Positions 56,078-64,000 of a DNA stretch of 64,000 bases are shown one piece after another. This DNA comes from Pseudomonas panipatensis (lineage in GTDB: Bacteria > Pseudomonadota > Gammaproteobacteria > Pseudomonadales > Pseudomonadaceae). The first letter of the stretch is position 1. Each line of letters begins with the position of its first letter. The DNA is taken from the NCBI RefSeq assembly GCF_900099785.1, contig NZ_FNDS01000007.1, positions 1 to 64,000 on the forward strand, in the 5' to 3' direction. A program made the translations under genes and the position numbers. The notes beneath the pieces are model-generated. The model did no database searches, had not been told where the DNA came from, and saw only the letters and a program-made list of their open reading frames with translations.

Positions 56078-57262
56078 ATGAAAGCCAACCTGCCCTCTGA
56101 GTTGCTGTCCTTGCAGTTGCCATTGCGGATTCGCATCGGCGACGCCCAGGCGTTTGACCTCGGTCCCGACCCCGAGGTGACGCTGATCATCCGCGACCCC
56201 ACGCTGTTGGCCGAAATCGGTCATCCCAGCCTCGATGCCCTGGGGCGTGCCTATGTCGAGAAGCGCATGGACATCGAAGGTCCGATCGGCCGGGTGATCG
56301 CCATGGGCGATGCGCTGAGCGAGGCGCTGGGTGCCGACGACGGCGACAGTGACTTCGTGCGTGAAAGCCACGACAAGGACACCGACGCCGAAGCCATTCA
56401 CTACCACTACGACCTCTCCAATGACTTCTACCGGCTCTGGCTGGACCCGGAGATGGTCTATTCCTGCGCCTACTTCGAAACCGGCAGCGAGGACCTGGCG
56501 ACCGCGCAATTGGCCAAGCTGCGCCACCTGTGCCGCAAGCTGCGCCTGAAGCCCGGCGAGCGCCTGCTCGACGTCGGTTGCGGCTGGGGCGGCCTGGCGC
56601 GCCTGGCGGCGCGCGAGTTCGGCGTCGAGGTCCACGGCATCACCCTCAGCCGTGAGCAGCTCAAGCTGGGGCGCGAGCGGGTCAAGGCCGAAGGCCTGGA
56701 AGACAAGGTCACCTTGGAACTGCTCGACTACCGCGACCTGCCGCGCGACGGCCGTTTCGACAAGGTGGTCAGCGTCGGCATGTTCGAGCACGTCGGCCAT
56801 GCCAACCTGGGCCTCTACTTCCAGCAGCTGTACGACGCGGTGCGTCCCGGTGGCCTGGTGATGAACCACGGCATCACCGCCAAGCACACCGATGGCCGTC
56901 CGGTCGGCCGAGGCGCCGGCGACTTCATCGACCGCTACGTCTTCCCCCACGGGGAGCTACCGCACCTGGCTCTGGCTACCGCGAGCATGAGCGAGGCGGG
57001 GCTGGAGGTGGTCGACGTCGAAAGCCTGCGCCTGCACTACGCGCGCACCCTGGACTTCTGGAGCGCCAACCTGGAAGCCCGGCTGGTCGAAGCCGCCAAG
57101 TTGGTGCCGGAGCAGGCCCTGCGCATCTGGCGCTTGTACCTGGCCGGCTGTGCCTACGGCTTCAAGCGCGGCTGGGTCAATCTGCACCAGATTCTCGCCA
57201 GCAAGCCGTATCCCGATGGTTCCCACGAAGTGCCCTGGAGCCGTCGCGACATCTACGCCTGA
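56078..57262 (+). CDS. Cyclopropane-fatty-acyl-phospholipid synthase family protein
   Basis: A 394-residue SAM-dependent methyltransferase of the CFA synthase family. The N-terminal lipid-binding part (about 1-100) precedes IHYHYDLSNDFYRLWLDPEM, and the SAM-binding motif is DVGCGWGGLA (165-174). Further family motifs are SVGMFEHVGHANL and CAYGFKRGWVNLHQI at the C-terminus. It would convert unsaturated acyl chains of membrane phospholipids to cyclopropanes, usually in stationary phase. A perfect AGGAGG fixes the ATG. Pseudomonas has a second, better studied cfa; this one is the homologue I recall near PA5546. Confidence 0.88.
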   Translation: MKANLPSELLSLQLPLRIRIGDAQAFDLGPDPEVTLIIRDPTLLAEIGHPSLDALGRAYVEKRMDIEGPIGRVIAMGDALSEALGADDGDSDFVRESHDKDTDAEAIHYHYDLSNDFYRLWLDPEMVYSCAYFETGSEDLATAQLAKLRHLCRKLRLKPGERLLDVGCGWGGLARLAAREFGVEVHGITLSREQLKLGRERVKAEGLEDKVTLELLDYRDLPRDGRFDKVVSVGMFEHVGHANLGLYFQQLYDAVRPGGLVMNHGITAKHTDGRPVGRGAGDFIDRYVFPHGELPHLALATASMSEAGLEVVDVESLRLHYARTLDFWSANLEARLVEAAKLVPEQALRIWRLYLAGCAYGFKRGWVNLHQILASKPYPDGSHEVPWSRRDIYA

Positions 57263-57271
57263 GCCACTGAC

Positions 57272-57288
57272 GGGCGCCAGCGGCGCCC
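57272..57288. terminator. Hairpin between cfa-like gene and zinc ABC operon
   Basis: GGGCGCC-AGC-GGCGCCC, a perfect 7-bp stem 9 bases after the cfa-like stop codon, in a 71-bp gap between convergent genes. It has no T-run. Confidence 0.5.
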
Positions 57289-57333
57289 TGGCCTTCCGCC
57301 TCTTCTTCGCGGCAGTCGCGCAGGGTGGTCTGC

Positions 57334-58209
57334 TCAGTGGCCGGCCAGCGCTCGGTAGAGTGTCTCGACATTGTCCCGGTAGAGGCCCAGGTAGGTGCTG
57401 GCCGGACCCTCGGCGGCGAGCGCGTCGGAGTGCAGGGTGCCGCCGATCTTCGCGCCGCTTTCCTCGGCGATCTGCCGCATCAGCCGTGGGTCCTTGATGT
57501 TCTCGACGAAGACCGCGCGGATGTGTTGCTCGCGGATCTGCCGGATCAGCGCGGCGACGTCGGCGGCGGAGGCCTCGCGCTCGGTGGATAGCCCCTGCGG
57601 CGCCAGCAGGGCCAGGCCATAGGCCTGGCCGAGGTAGCCGAAGGCATCGTGCGAGGTGACCAGGCTGCGACGATCGGCCGGCAGGCTGCCGAGCATTCGC
57701 TTGGCCTCGGCGAGCAGGGCATGGGCCTGCACCAGGTAAGCCGCAGCGTTGCGCTGGTAGTCGGCGGCGTTGGCCGGGTCGAGCGTAGCCAGGGCCCTGG
57801 CGATATTGCCGATGTAGAGATCGGCGTTGGCCAGGTTGTTCCAGGCGTGTGGGTCGGGGATGGCGTGGCCGTCTTCCTCCAGGCTGCGTGGAATCACCCC
57901 ATGGCTGGCCTGGATCACCAGCGCCGGGCTTTCGCTGCTCTTCAGCAGGCGATCGAGCCAGGGTTCGAAGCCAAGGCCGTTCTCCACGATCAGTTGCGCC
58001 TTGCGCACCGCGCGGGCGTCGTCCGGGGTGGTTTCGTAGGTGTGCGCGTCGCTGTCGGGACCGACCATGTTGGTCAGCTCGATGTGGGTGCCGCCGACCG
58101 CACGGGTCATGTCGGCAAGGATGCTGAAGCTGGTGACCACCCGCAGCCGTTCGGCGGCGCTGAGCGACAGGGGCAGGCAGACGGTGAGCAGGAGCAACAG
58201 GGCACGCAT
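57334..58209 (-). CDS. Second zinc/manganese ABC transporter substrate-binding protein
   Basis: A 291-residue cluster A-I binding protein: signal peptide MRALLLLLTVCLPLSLSAAE, then RVVTSFSILADMTRAVGG and metal-ligand segments SDAHTYETTPDD, IPDPHAWNN, TSHDAFGYLGQAYG and VFVENIKDP. The His-rich loop of typical ZnuA is absent, as in Mn/Zn-type AztC/PsaA-like proteins, so the metal could be Zn or Mn; the Zur-linked operon favours Zn. An alternative start at 58236 overlaps the permease stop (ATGA). It is the last gene of folE2-ATPase-permease-binding protein. Confidence 0.88.
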   Translation of the reverse strand: MRALLLLLTVCLPLSLSAAERLRVVTSFSILADMTRAVGGTHIELTNMVGPDSDAHTYETTPDDARAVRKAQLIVENGLGFEPWLDRLLKSSESPALVIQASHGVIPRSLEEDGHAIPDPHAWNNLANADLYIGNIARALATLDPANAADYQRNAAAYLVQAHALLAEAKRMLGSLPADRRSLVTSHDAFGYLGQAYGLALLAPQGLSTEREASAADVAALIRQIREQHIRAVFVENIKDPRLMRQIAEESGAKIGGTLHSDALAAEGPASTYLGLYRDNVETLYRALAGH

Positions 58210-58232
58210 GGGGAAGGTCCTCGCGGAGGCGT

Positions 58233-59096
58233 TCATTGGGGAAGGGGCAGCGGGCTGCGACGCAGCAGTCCGTGGACCGGACCGCAGAGCACCGAGAGCA
58301 GGTAGGCGAGGCCGGCGACCATGACGATCGCCGGGCCGCTGGGCAGCGACCAGGCGTAGGAGGCGACCAGGCCGAGCCATACCGAGAGCGCGCCGAGCGC
58401 CGCGGCGAGCACCAGCAGCAGCGGCAGGCGGCGACTCCAGAAGCGCGCGGCGGCGGCCGGCAGCATCATCAGGCCGACCATCATCAGCGCGCCTATGGCC
58501 TGGAAGCCGATGACCAGGTTGAGCACCACCAGGCCGAGGAACAGGCCGTGGGCGAACGGGCCGAGGCGGCTGACGCTGCGTAGGAACAGCGGATCGAGGC
58601 TGTCCAGCAGCAGCGCGCGGTAGATCACGGCCAGTGCGGTCAGGCTCAGCGCGGCGATGCCGAGCATGCCGAGCAGAGCGCCATGGTCCACCGCCAGGGC
58701 CGAGCCGAAGAGCACCTGCAGCAGGTCCAGGCGTTTGCCGGCGAGACCGAGCAGGAGCACGCCGGAGGCCAGCGAAATCGGATAGACCGCGGCCAGGCTG
58801 GCGTCTTCGCGCAGGCCGGTGTGGCGCGTCACCCAGGCGGCCAGGCCGGCCACCGTCAGGCCGGCGCCGAGGCCGCCGAAGGTCAGCGCCGGCAGCGACA
58901 GACCGGCCAGCCAGAAGCCGATGGCCGCCCCGGGGAGAATGCCGTGGGCGATGGCGTCGCCGATCAGGCTCATGCGCCTGAGGATCAGGAACACGCCCAG
59001 CGGGCCGGCGCTGATCGCCAGCGCGATGCCGCCAAGCAGGGCCCGGCGCATGAAAGCGAATTCGCAGAAGGGCTGCCAGAGCGCGCTCAGGAGCAT
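58233..59096 (-). CDS. Second zinc/manganese ABC transporter permease
   Basis: A 287-residue ABC-3 family permease with about eight to nine helices. Family motifs are ILRRMSLIGDAIAHGILPGA and GALMMVGLMMLPAAAARFW. It is distinct from ZnuB at 18231 in length and sequence. Its ATG overlaps the ATPase stop (ATGA). Confidence 0.9.
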   Translation of the reverse strand: MLLSALWQPFCEFAFMRRALLGGIALAISAGPLGVFLILRRMSLIGDAIAHGILPGAAIGFWLAGLSLPALTFGGLGAGLTVAGLAAWVTRHTGLREDASLAAVYPISLASGVLLLGLAGKRLDLLQVLFGSALAVDHGALLGMLGIAALSLTALAVIYRALLLDSLDPLFLRSVSRLGPFAHGLFLGLVVLNLVIGFQAIGALMMVGLMMLPAAAARFWSRRLPLLLVLAAALGALSVWLGLVASYAWSLPSGPAIVMVAGLAYLLSVLCGPVHGLLRRSPLPLPQ

Positions 59097-59761
59097 CACG
59101 CCACCTGCGCCACATGAGCGGCACCGAACAGTTCGGCACAGGTGCCGTGGCGGCAGCCTTCGGCCGCCACGCGCAGGCAGTCGGGGACCTGTTCGCGCAC
59201 GGCCGCCAGGTTGTGGCAGACCACCAGCAGGGTGCGCCCGGCGGCGCGCCACGCCTGGATCTGCGCCCAGAGCAGGGCCTGGCCGGCTTCGTCGAGGCAG
59301 GCGTCTGGCTCGTCGAGCAGCAGCAACGGGCTGTCCGTCAGGCTCAGCCGGGCCAGCAGGGCTCGTTGCAGCTGGCCGCCGGAGAGTGCCGCCAGCGGGC
59401 GCCGTTCGAGGCCGTCCAGGCGCCAGTCGGCGAGGGCAGCGTGCAGGCGCTCGCGGCGCGCCAGGGTGGTCAGCTTGCTGGACCAGAAGCCGGCGCCGAC
59501 CAGTTCGCCAAGGCTGATCGGGAACTGCCGGTCGATGGCCTGTTGTTGCACCAGATAACCGATCTCGCGGGCGCGCAGCTCGACGCGCACGCGCCCGGCC
59601 AGTGGTCGTTGCAGCCCCGCGATGACTTTCAGCAGGCTGCTCTTGCCGCAGCCGTTGGCGCCGATCACGGCGGTGAGGCTACCGCCCGGCAGATCGAGGT
59701 TCAGCGCTGGGCAGAGCGGCAGGCCCGGCGGCCCCCATTGCAGGGCCTGGCAATGGATCAT
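59096..59761 (-). CDS. Second zinc/manganese ABC transporter ATPase
   Basis: A 221-residue ABC ATPase: Walker A GANGCGKSS, Q-loop in GYLVQQQAIDRQFP, signature LSGGQLQRA, Walker B LLLLDEPDACLDE. It is shorter than ZnuC and lacks the His-rich tail. Its ATG overlaps the folE2 stop (ATGA), so folE2 and the whole transporter should be translated from one mRNA. Confidence 0.92.
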   Translation of the reverse strand: MIHCQALQWGPPGLPLCPALNLDLPGGSLTAVIGANGCGKSSLLKVIAGLQRPLAGRVRVELRAREIGYLVQQQAIDRQFPISLGELVGAGFWSSKLTTLARRERLHAALADWRLDGLERRPLAALSGGQLQRALLARLSLTDSPLLLLDEPDACLDEAGQALLWAQIQAWRAAGRTLLVVCHNLAAVREQVPDCLRVAAEGCRHGTCAELFGAAHVAQVA

Positions 59762-60654
59762 GCGGCCTCCCGTTGCCAGCGGCTGCGTGCCACGGCGTCG
59801 TGAGCGTGCAGGCTTTCCGCATGCACCACCGTGAGTTCGAAGGCGAGCAACTCTTCGCGTTGCGCCAGGGCGTGGTGCAGGCGCCGCGCGGCGTCCTCGC
59901 AGAACATCGGGTTCTGTCCGTTGGCCAGGGCGAAGGCTTGCTCGTCGGCGCGTTTCACCGCGGTCTGCACGGCTGTGCCGAGGCTGCGCTCGGCGCAGTC
60001 GAGCAGCGCCAGCAACGGTAGTTCGGCAAGGTCGCCGCGCAATTGCAGGCGCAGGTCGGCGAGGCTGCGTTGGCTGTGCGGGGTGGCGGCTATGCCGGCG
60101 CTGCCGCCGAGCCAGGCGTGCAGGTCGGCGTGTTCGAGGGCGCGCCCGCCGAAATCGCTGGCGAAGCGCTGCTGGATCAGTTGCCTGGCCAGGGCGGCCG
60201 AGCAGGGACAGGTGGAGGAGTAGGCCAGTTGCAGACGCAGCTCCAGGCGCATGTGCCGGGCGTCTCCCTCGGCCAGCAGCTCACACGGGTAGCCTTTCCA
60301 GCCGCTCAAGTGGCTGACCAGCGCCGGGCGCTGGAGCAGGGCTTCGAAGTGCAGGCGCACGCTGGCGCGCTGCGACAACTCGGTGTGACTGGCGAGAAAG
60401 TCATCGATCAGCGCCCGCAGCAGGGCCGGTCTGAGTTCTTCGTGCGCCAGGCGCTGCAGGGCCAGGTACAGGCGCGACATATGGATGCCGCGCGCATCGG
60501 CTTTGTCGAGGCTGACGCCGGCATCGGCCTGGGCGGCCAGGCGTTCGCCGTGCAGGCGCAGGGGCACGGCGATGCCTTGCATGCCGACCCAGTCGAGGGC
60601 GAGGGGCGCCGTCGTCATCTGACGGGCGATATCGGGGAGAGGCAAGGCGGTCAT
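59758..60654 (-). CDS. folE2: GTP cyclohydrolase FolE2 (type IB)
   Basis: A 298-residue type IB GTP cyclohydrolase, which makes 7,8-dihydroneopterin triphosphate for folate synthesis. Unlike zinc-dependent FolE it can use Mn or Fe and is induced in zinc starvation. Family motifs are KADARGIHMSRLY (about 51-63), YSSTCPCSAALARQLI with Cys149/Cys151, and NGQNPMFCEDAARR. It is the first gene of a four-gene operon with an ABC importer. A Zur box at 60683-60697 lies 29-43 bp upstream of its start. Confidence 0.93.
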   Translation of the reverse strand: MTALPLPDIARQMTTAPLALDWVGMQGIAVPLRLHGERLAAQADAGVSLDKADARGIHMSRLYLALQRLAHEELRPALLRALIDDFLASHTELSQRASVRLHFEALLQRPALVSHLSGWKGYPCELLAEGDARHMRLELRLQLAYSSTCPCSAALARQLIQQRFASDFGGRALEHADLHAWLGGSAGIAATPHSQRSLADLRLQLRGDLAELPLLALLDCAERSLGTAVQTAVKRADEQAFALANGQNPMFCEDAARRLHHALAQREELLAFELTVVHAESLHAHDAVARSRWQREAA

Positions 60655-60682
60655 GGGTGTCTCTGGGGATTTTGCTTTCGAA

Positions 60683-60697
60683 TGTTATAATGTAACG
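60683..60697. promoter_or_regulatory. Zur box between folE2 and the amidase gene
   Basis: TGTTATAATGTAACG matches 12 of the 14 defined positions of the Zur core TGTTATANTATAACA. The 91-bp divergent gap also serves the amidase, so both directions should be derepressed when zinc is scarce. Confidence 0.85.
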
Positions 60698-60745
60698 TAT
60701 TGCTTTCACGCCCATCCTGCAACCGCTCTCTGCCCAATCGCCAGC

Positions 60746-61933
60746 ATGAACCGACGTCGCCTTCTACAAAGTTTGCTCGCCAGCGCCGCCTGGTTGCCCG
60801 CCCTGGATCTGTTCGCCAGCCAGCGCCTGCTCGACGCGCGTGCCTTGCGTTCCGCCGAGGGGCTGCGGCTGGTCCTCGAACTCAGTGGGCCGGTGCGCTA
60901 TCACACCTTCACGCTGTCCGCCCCAGAGCGACTGATCCTTGACCTCGAAGGCACTCGCCTGGTCCATGACCTGCGCGGCCTGCCCCTGGCCGGCAGTCCG
61001 GTGCGGGCGATCCGCGCTGGCCTGCTGCCGGATGGCGGCACGCGGCTGGTTCTCGATCTGTTCGAGCCGGTAAACCTGCAGAGCAACGTGCTGGCGCCGG
61101 GGGATGGGCAGGGGCATCGCCTGCTGCTGGACCTGCGTCGGCAACTGCCGCAGGCCGGGTCACGCCCGCGGATCGGGCCGGCGCCTGGCGGTGAGCGCGA
61201 CGTGCTGGTGGTGGTGGACGCCGGGCATGGCGGCAAGGACCCCGGTGCGCTGGGCCCCAGGGGCGAGCGGGAAAAGGATGTCGCGTTGCTCATCGCGCAG
61301 AATCTGGCGCGGCGCATCGACCGGCAGAAAGGCTTCCGCGCCAAACTGGTACGCAATCTCGACGTGTTCATCCCGCTGCGCCAGCGCGTCGAGGTGGCGC
61401 GCCGCTGCAACGCCGACCTGTTCGTCTCGGTTCACGCTGATGCCGCGCCCCGGCGCACGGCCTCGGGGGCCTCGGTGTTCGCCCTGTCCGAGCACGGCGC
61501 CACCTCGACCCTGGCCCACTGGATGGCCGATCGCGAAAACGCTGCCGACCTTATCGGTGCCACCGGAAACCTGCCGCTCAAGGGCAAGGATGCGCAAGTG
61601 GCCGGGGTGCTCCTGGACATGTCGATCAACTCGACCATCGCCTCCAGCCTGGATCTCGGCCATCAGGTATTGCGTAGCCTCGGTGGTGTCACCGAACTGC
61701 ACCAGCAGCGCGTCGACCAAGCCGGCTTCGCGGTGCTCAAGTCGCCGGACATTCCGTCGATCCTGGTCGAGACGGGCTTCATCTCCAATGACCGTGATTG
61801 CCGCCGCCTGCATGATCCAAGGCACCAGCAGCAGCTCGCCGAGGCCATCTTCGACGGTCTGCACGGCTGGTTCCGGGAACGCCCGCCGGCGGACAGCCTG
61901 TTGGCCAGGCTGCAGGCGCAGGGGAATGCCTGA
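60746..61933 (+). CDS. amiA: N-acetylmuramoyl-L-alanine amidase (AmiA-like)
   Basis: A 395-residue exported amidase that cuts the peptide stem from murein. The start MNRRRLLQSLLASAAWLPAL resembles a Tat signal (RRRLL). An AMIN domain (about 35-132) precedes Amidase_3 with zinc ligands His161 (DAGHGG), Glu176 (REKDV) and His230 (SVHADA), and catalytic Glu342 (VETGF). It lies divergent from folE2 across a Zur box; in P. aeruginosa the homologue belongs to the Zur regulon as a duplicate of a zinc enzyme. The ATG at 60746 gives the signal peptide. Confidence 0.92.
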   Translation: MNRRRLLQSLLASAAWLPALDLFASQRLLDARALRSAEGLRLVLELSGPVRYHTFTLSAPERLILDLEGTRLVHDLRGLPLAGSPVRAIRAGLLPDGGTRLVLDLFEPVNLQSNVLAPGDGQGHRLLLDLRRQLPQAGSRPRIGPAPGGERDVLVVVDAGHGGKDPGALGPRGEREKDVALLIAQNLARRIDRQKGFRAKLVRNLDVFIPLRQRVEVARRCNADLFVSVHADAAPRRTASGASVFALSEHGATSTLAHWMADRENAADLIGATGNLPLKGKDAQVAGVLLDMSINSTIASSLDLGHQVLRSLGGVTELHQQRVDQAGFAVLKSPDIPSILVETGFISNDRDCRRLHDPRHQQQLAEAIFDGLHGWFRERPPADSLLARLQAQGNA

Positions 61934-61938
61934 AAGGC

Positions 61939-62346
61939 TCAGCGCAGCTGTTGGCGGCAGCCGCTGACCCGGCCGCAGGTCAGGCGCGCCTGGCCGCCCG
62001 AGGAGCTGCTCAGGCGGCTGACGCTGGTCCAGCCGATGCCCTGGCTGGAGCCGGTCCAGATCTGCCCATCGCTGCTCACCCCCGAGAAGAACGTGATCCG
62101 GCCATAGCGGGTGCCGGTCTGCGCCCAGCGGCGGCCGCTGTCGGCATCGAAACCGCGCAGGTAGGTGTCATGGCCGAGGGTGGCGACGCTGTAGTCGTTG
62201 CCCTTGCTGTCCCTGCAGGCGAGCACGTTGGCCAGCCAAGCGCAGGCCGCGGGCGGCATGCCGGGAAAGGGCAGGGGGGCCTCGCCTTCGGCCTCGGCGA
62301 GGGCGCTGGACAGCAGCAGGCAGGTGGCGAGCAGAACGGACTTCAT
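61939..62346 (-). CDS. Small secreted protein, unknown function
   Basis: A 135-residue protein with signal peptide MKSVLLATCLLLSSALAEAE. The mature part has four cysteines in two pairs (AACAWLANVLACRD and LTCGRVSGC), probably disulfides, and short beta-type repeats (YGRITFFSGVSSDGQIWTGS). I do not recognise a family. It is convergent with the amidase (5-bp gap) and divergent from the COG0523 gene, with a Zur box at 62433-62447 in between, so zinc-starvation control is possible. Confidence 0.75.
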   Translation of the reverse strand: MKSVLLATCLLLSSALAEAEGEAPLPFPGMPPAACAWLANVLACRDSKGNDYSVATLGHDTYLRGFDADSGRRWAQTGTRYGRITFFSGVSSDGQIWTGSSQGIGWTSVSRLSSSSGGQARLTCGRVSGCRQQLR

Positions 62347-62432
62347 CGGGGTGATCTCGTGGGCTTGGCGCAGGCGGGCCAATCTATCGCATGTCGCCCA
62401 CGCAGCGGCAAAAGGGATGCATTGGCTTGAGA

Positions 62433-62447
62433 TGTTATAGTATAACC
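62433..62447. promoter_or_regulatory. Zur box upstream of the COG0523 gene
   Basis: TGTTATAGTATAACC matches 13 of the 14 defined positions of TGTTATANTATAACA, the best site in the window. It lies 69 bp before the COG0523 start and 87 bp before the divergent secreted-protein gene. Confidence 0.88.
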
Positions 62448-62515
62448 TTTCCATTGCCGTGGCTGCGCCGGGAACACTCGGGATGCCGCGAAAAACCTGA
62501 CCGCGAGGGCCCGCC

Positions 62516-63718
62516 GTGAAACACCGCCTCCCCGTTACCGTCCTCTCCGGCTTCCTCGGCGCCGGCAAGAGCACGCTGCTCAACCATGTGCTGAAGAACC
62601 GCGAAAGCCGCCGCGTCGCGGTGATCGTCAACGACATGAGCGAAATCAACATCGACGGCAGCGAGGTGCAGCGCGATGTCAGTCTCAATCGCGCGGAAGA
62701 GAAGCTGGTGGAGATGAGCAATGGCTGTATCTGCTGCACGCTACGCGAAGACTTGCTGGAAGAGGTCGCGCGCCTGGCCGCGGAGGGCCGCTTCGATTAC
62801 CTGCTGATCGAATCCACGGGGATATCCGAGCCGCTGCCGGTGGCGGAAACCTTCACTTTCCGCGACGAGCAGGGCCGCAGCCTGTCCGACCTGGCGCGGC
62901 TGGACACCTTGGTCACGGTGGTCGACGGGCTGAACTTCCTGCGCGATTACCAGGACGCCGACGACCTTGCCAGCCGGGGCCAGTCCCTCGGTGCCGACGA
63001 CCAGCGTTCGATCAGCGATCTGTTGATCGAGCAGGTCGAGTTCGCCGACGTCATTCTGCTGAGCAAGGTCGACCTCATTTCCAGCGCCGACCGCGAGGAA
63101 CTGCTGGCGATCCTGCGCCGGCTCAACCCTGCGGCCGAGATCGCGCCGATGGTCATGGGCCGGGTGCCGCTGGCGCGGATTCTCGACACCGGCCGCTTCG
63201 ACTTCGAGCGCGCCGCCCAGGCACCGGGCTGGCTCAAGGAGCTGCGTGGCGAACATGTCCCGGAAACCGAGGCATACGGCATCGCCTCCAGCGTCTACCG
63301 CGCGCGCCGGCCGTTTCATCCGCAGCGCTTCCAGGCCTTTCTCGAACGTCCCTGGGACAATGGCCGGCTGCTGCGCTCCAAGGGCTTCTTCTGGCTGGCC
63401 AGCCGCTACCGCGAGGCCGGCAGTTGGTCCCAGGCCGGCGGCCTGATGCGCCATGGCCTGGCCGGTCGCTGGTGGCGCTTCGTACCCAGGGAGCACTGGC
63501 CGCAGGACGAGGACGGGCTGCGCCAGGTGATGCGCCACTGGCAGGAAGACACGGGAGACTGCCGCCAGGAACTGGTGTTCATCGGCCAGGACATCGACTT
63601 CGCGCGGCTCGCCGATGAGCTTGATGCCTGCCTGCTCGACGAGGCGGAAATGGCTCTCGGGGCGCAGGCCTGGGAGCGCCTGGATGATCCTTTCGATGCC
63701 TGGACGGAGGAGGCCTGA
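62516..63718 (+). CDS. COG0523 (CobW/ZigA-like) zinc metallochaperone GTPase
   Basis: A 400-residue G3E-family GTPase: P-loop GFLGAGKST (12-20), the metal-binding CxCC (Cys71-Ile-Cys73-Cys74) in [20 protein letters not shown] and the base-specificity motif SKVD. A C-terminal CobW_C domain follows (about 265-385). Zur-controlled members deliver scarce zinc to essential enzymes. The start is GTG at 62516. The strong Zur box upstream places it in the zinc-starvation response; P. aeruginosa has homologues of this type at PA5532 and PA5535 as I recall. Confidence 0.9.
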   Translation: MKHRLPVTVLSGFLGAGKSTLLNHVLKNRESRRVAVIVNDMSEINIDGSEVQRDVSLNRAEEKLVEMSNGCICCTLREDLLEEVARLAAEGRFDYLLIESTGISEPLPVAETFTFRDEQGRSLSDLARLDTLVTVVDGLNFLRDYQDADDLASRGQSLGADDQRSISDLLIEQVEFADVILLSKVDLISSADREELLAILRRLNPAAEIAPMVMGRVPLARILDTGRFDFERAAQAPGWLKELRGEHVPETEAYGIASSVYRARRPFHPQRFQAFLERPWDNGRLLRSKGFFWLASRYREAGSWSQAGGLMRHGLAGRWWRFVPREHWPQDEDGLRQVMRHWQEDTGDCRQELVFIGQDIDFARLADELDACLLDEAEMALGAQAWERLDDPFDAWTEEA

Positions 63719-63768
63719 AGCCAGCCCCGGGCTGGGCTCGTGCGCTTCGCCGTCGGCGTGGCGCGGAG

Positions 63769-63802
63769 AAAAAAAAGAGGGCCACCAGAGGCTGGCGGCC
63801 CT
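63769..63802 (-). terminator. Terminator for the gene at the right edge
   Basis: Read leftward: stem AGGGCCGCC / GGTGGCCCT (one mismatch) around a short loop, then a run of eight T (complement of 63769-63776). It ends the leftward transcript from 63893 and also closes the gap behind the COG0523 gene. Confidence 0.8.
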
Positions 63803-63892
63803 ATCACCAAGATCTTTGCTGGCGTGGGGTGCCAGAGGGTGTGAGGTACCCGAAGTCAGTAGAGCAGGCGCAGATGACAGTGACGTGACCGC

Positions 63893-64000
63893 TACTGGCC
63901 AGCCTGCCACTGGCCGTGGCTCTGCCCTTCGCAGAAGGGCTGGAGGAAACGCGCATCGCTGGCCACGCCGTAGTAGTGGATGTCCTGGCGATAGGGCATG
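63893..64000 (-). CDS. C-terminal end of an unidentified protein
   Basis: Only the last 35 residues are visible, ending in SHGQWQAGQ and including QDIHYYGVASDARFLQPFCE; the rest lies beyond the right edge. I do not recognise the family. A terminator follows at 63769-63802, which supports a real gene end. The codon use fits the surrounding genes. Confidence 0.6.

Overview
The window is chromosomal DNA of high G+C content from a Pseudomonas, most likely of the P. aeruginosa / P. nitroreducens-citronellolis lineage. I infer this from family recognition and gene order, not from a database search. The run dsbA - cytochrome c4 - cytochrome c5 - engB - (ersA sRNA) - polA - DUF2782 - thrB - nrdJb/nrdJa - znuA - zur-znuC-znuB - lipoprotein - metNIQ is the order I recall from the origin-proximal part of the P. 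aeruginosa chromosome. The pairs glmR-glmS and czcRS/czcCBA, and the folE2/amidase/COG0523 zinc cluster, fit the same group.

Layout. 0-7 kb: 5' end of an L-serine dehydratase gene, a lipoprotein, threonine aldolase, a 0.86 kb non-coding array of DnaA-box-like repeats, an EF-G-like GTPase and three small housekeeping genes. 7-15 kb: a block read leftward with a flavin-dependent monooxygenase, a TonB-dependent receptor, an AraC regulator, a GST, and a tonB-exbB-exbD energiser. 15-20 kb: methionine ABC importer metNIQ, a lipoprotein, and znuB-znuC-zur divergent from znuA across a Zur box. 21-32 kb: split class II ribonucleotide reductase, thrB, polA, the ErsA-type sRNA, engB, two cytochromes c, dsbA and an EEP-family hydrolase. 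32-37 kb: a diguanylate cyclase, glmR and glmS with an empty attTn7 site. 37-42 kb: a cassette predicted to make a nucleotide uronic acid, load it on a polyprenyl carrier and transfer it to an envelope glycolipid (epimerase, GT2, GT39), with a LAB_N membrane protein facing it. 42-51 kb: divergent czcRS / czcCBA heavy-metal efflux system with a DUF2790 protein. 51-57 kb: OprD-family porin, two MFS transporters and a cyclopropane fatty acid synthase-like enzyme. 57-64 kb: a second zinc-starvation locus.

Functional theme. Zinc and transition-metal homeostasis recurs. I find three Zur-box-like 15-mers (20366, 60683, 62433), each between divergent genes. Together they would place two ABC zinc importers, zur itself, a zinc-independent GTP cyclohydrolase (FolE2), a cell-wall amidase, a COG0523 metallochaperone GTPase and a small secreted cysteine-containing protein under one zinc-starvation response. 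The czc operon provides the opposite function, export of excess Zn/Cd/Co. The least familiar parts are the uronic-acid cassette next to attTn7, the four-gene zinc operon that fuses folE2 with an ABC importer, and the DnaA-box-like repeat array at 2.4-3.1 kb.
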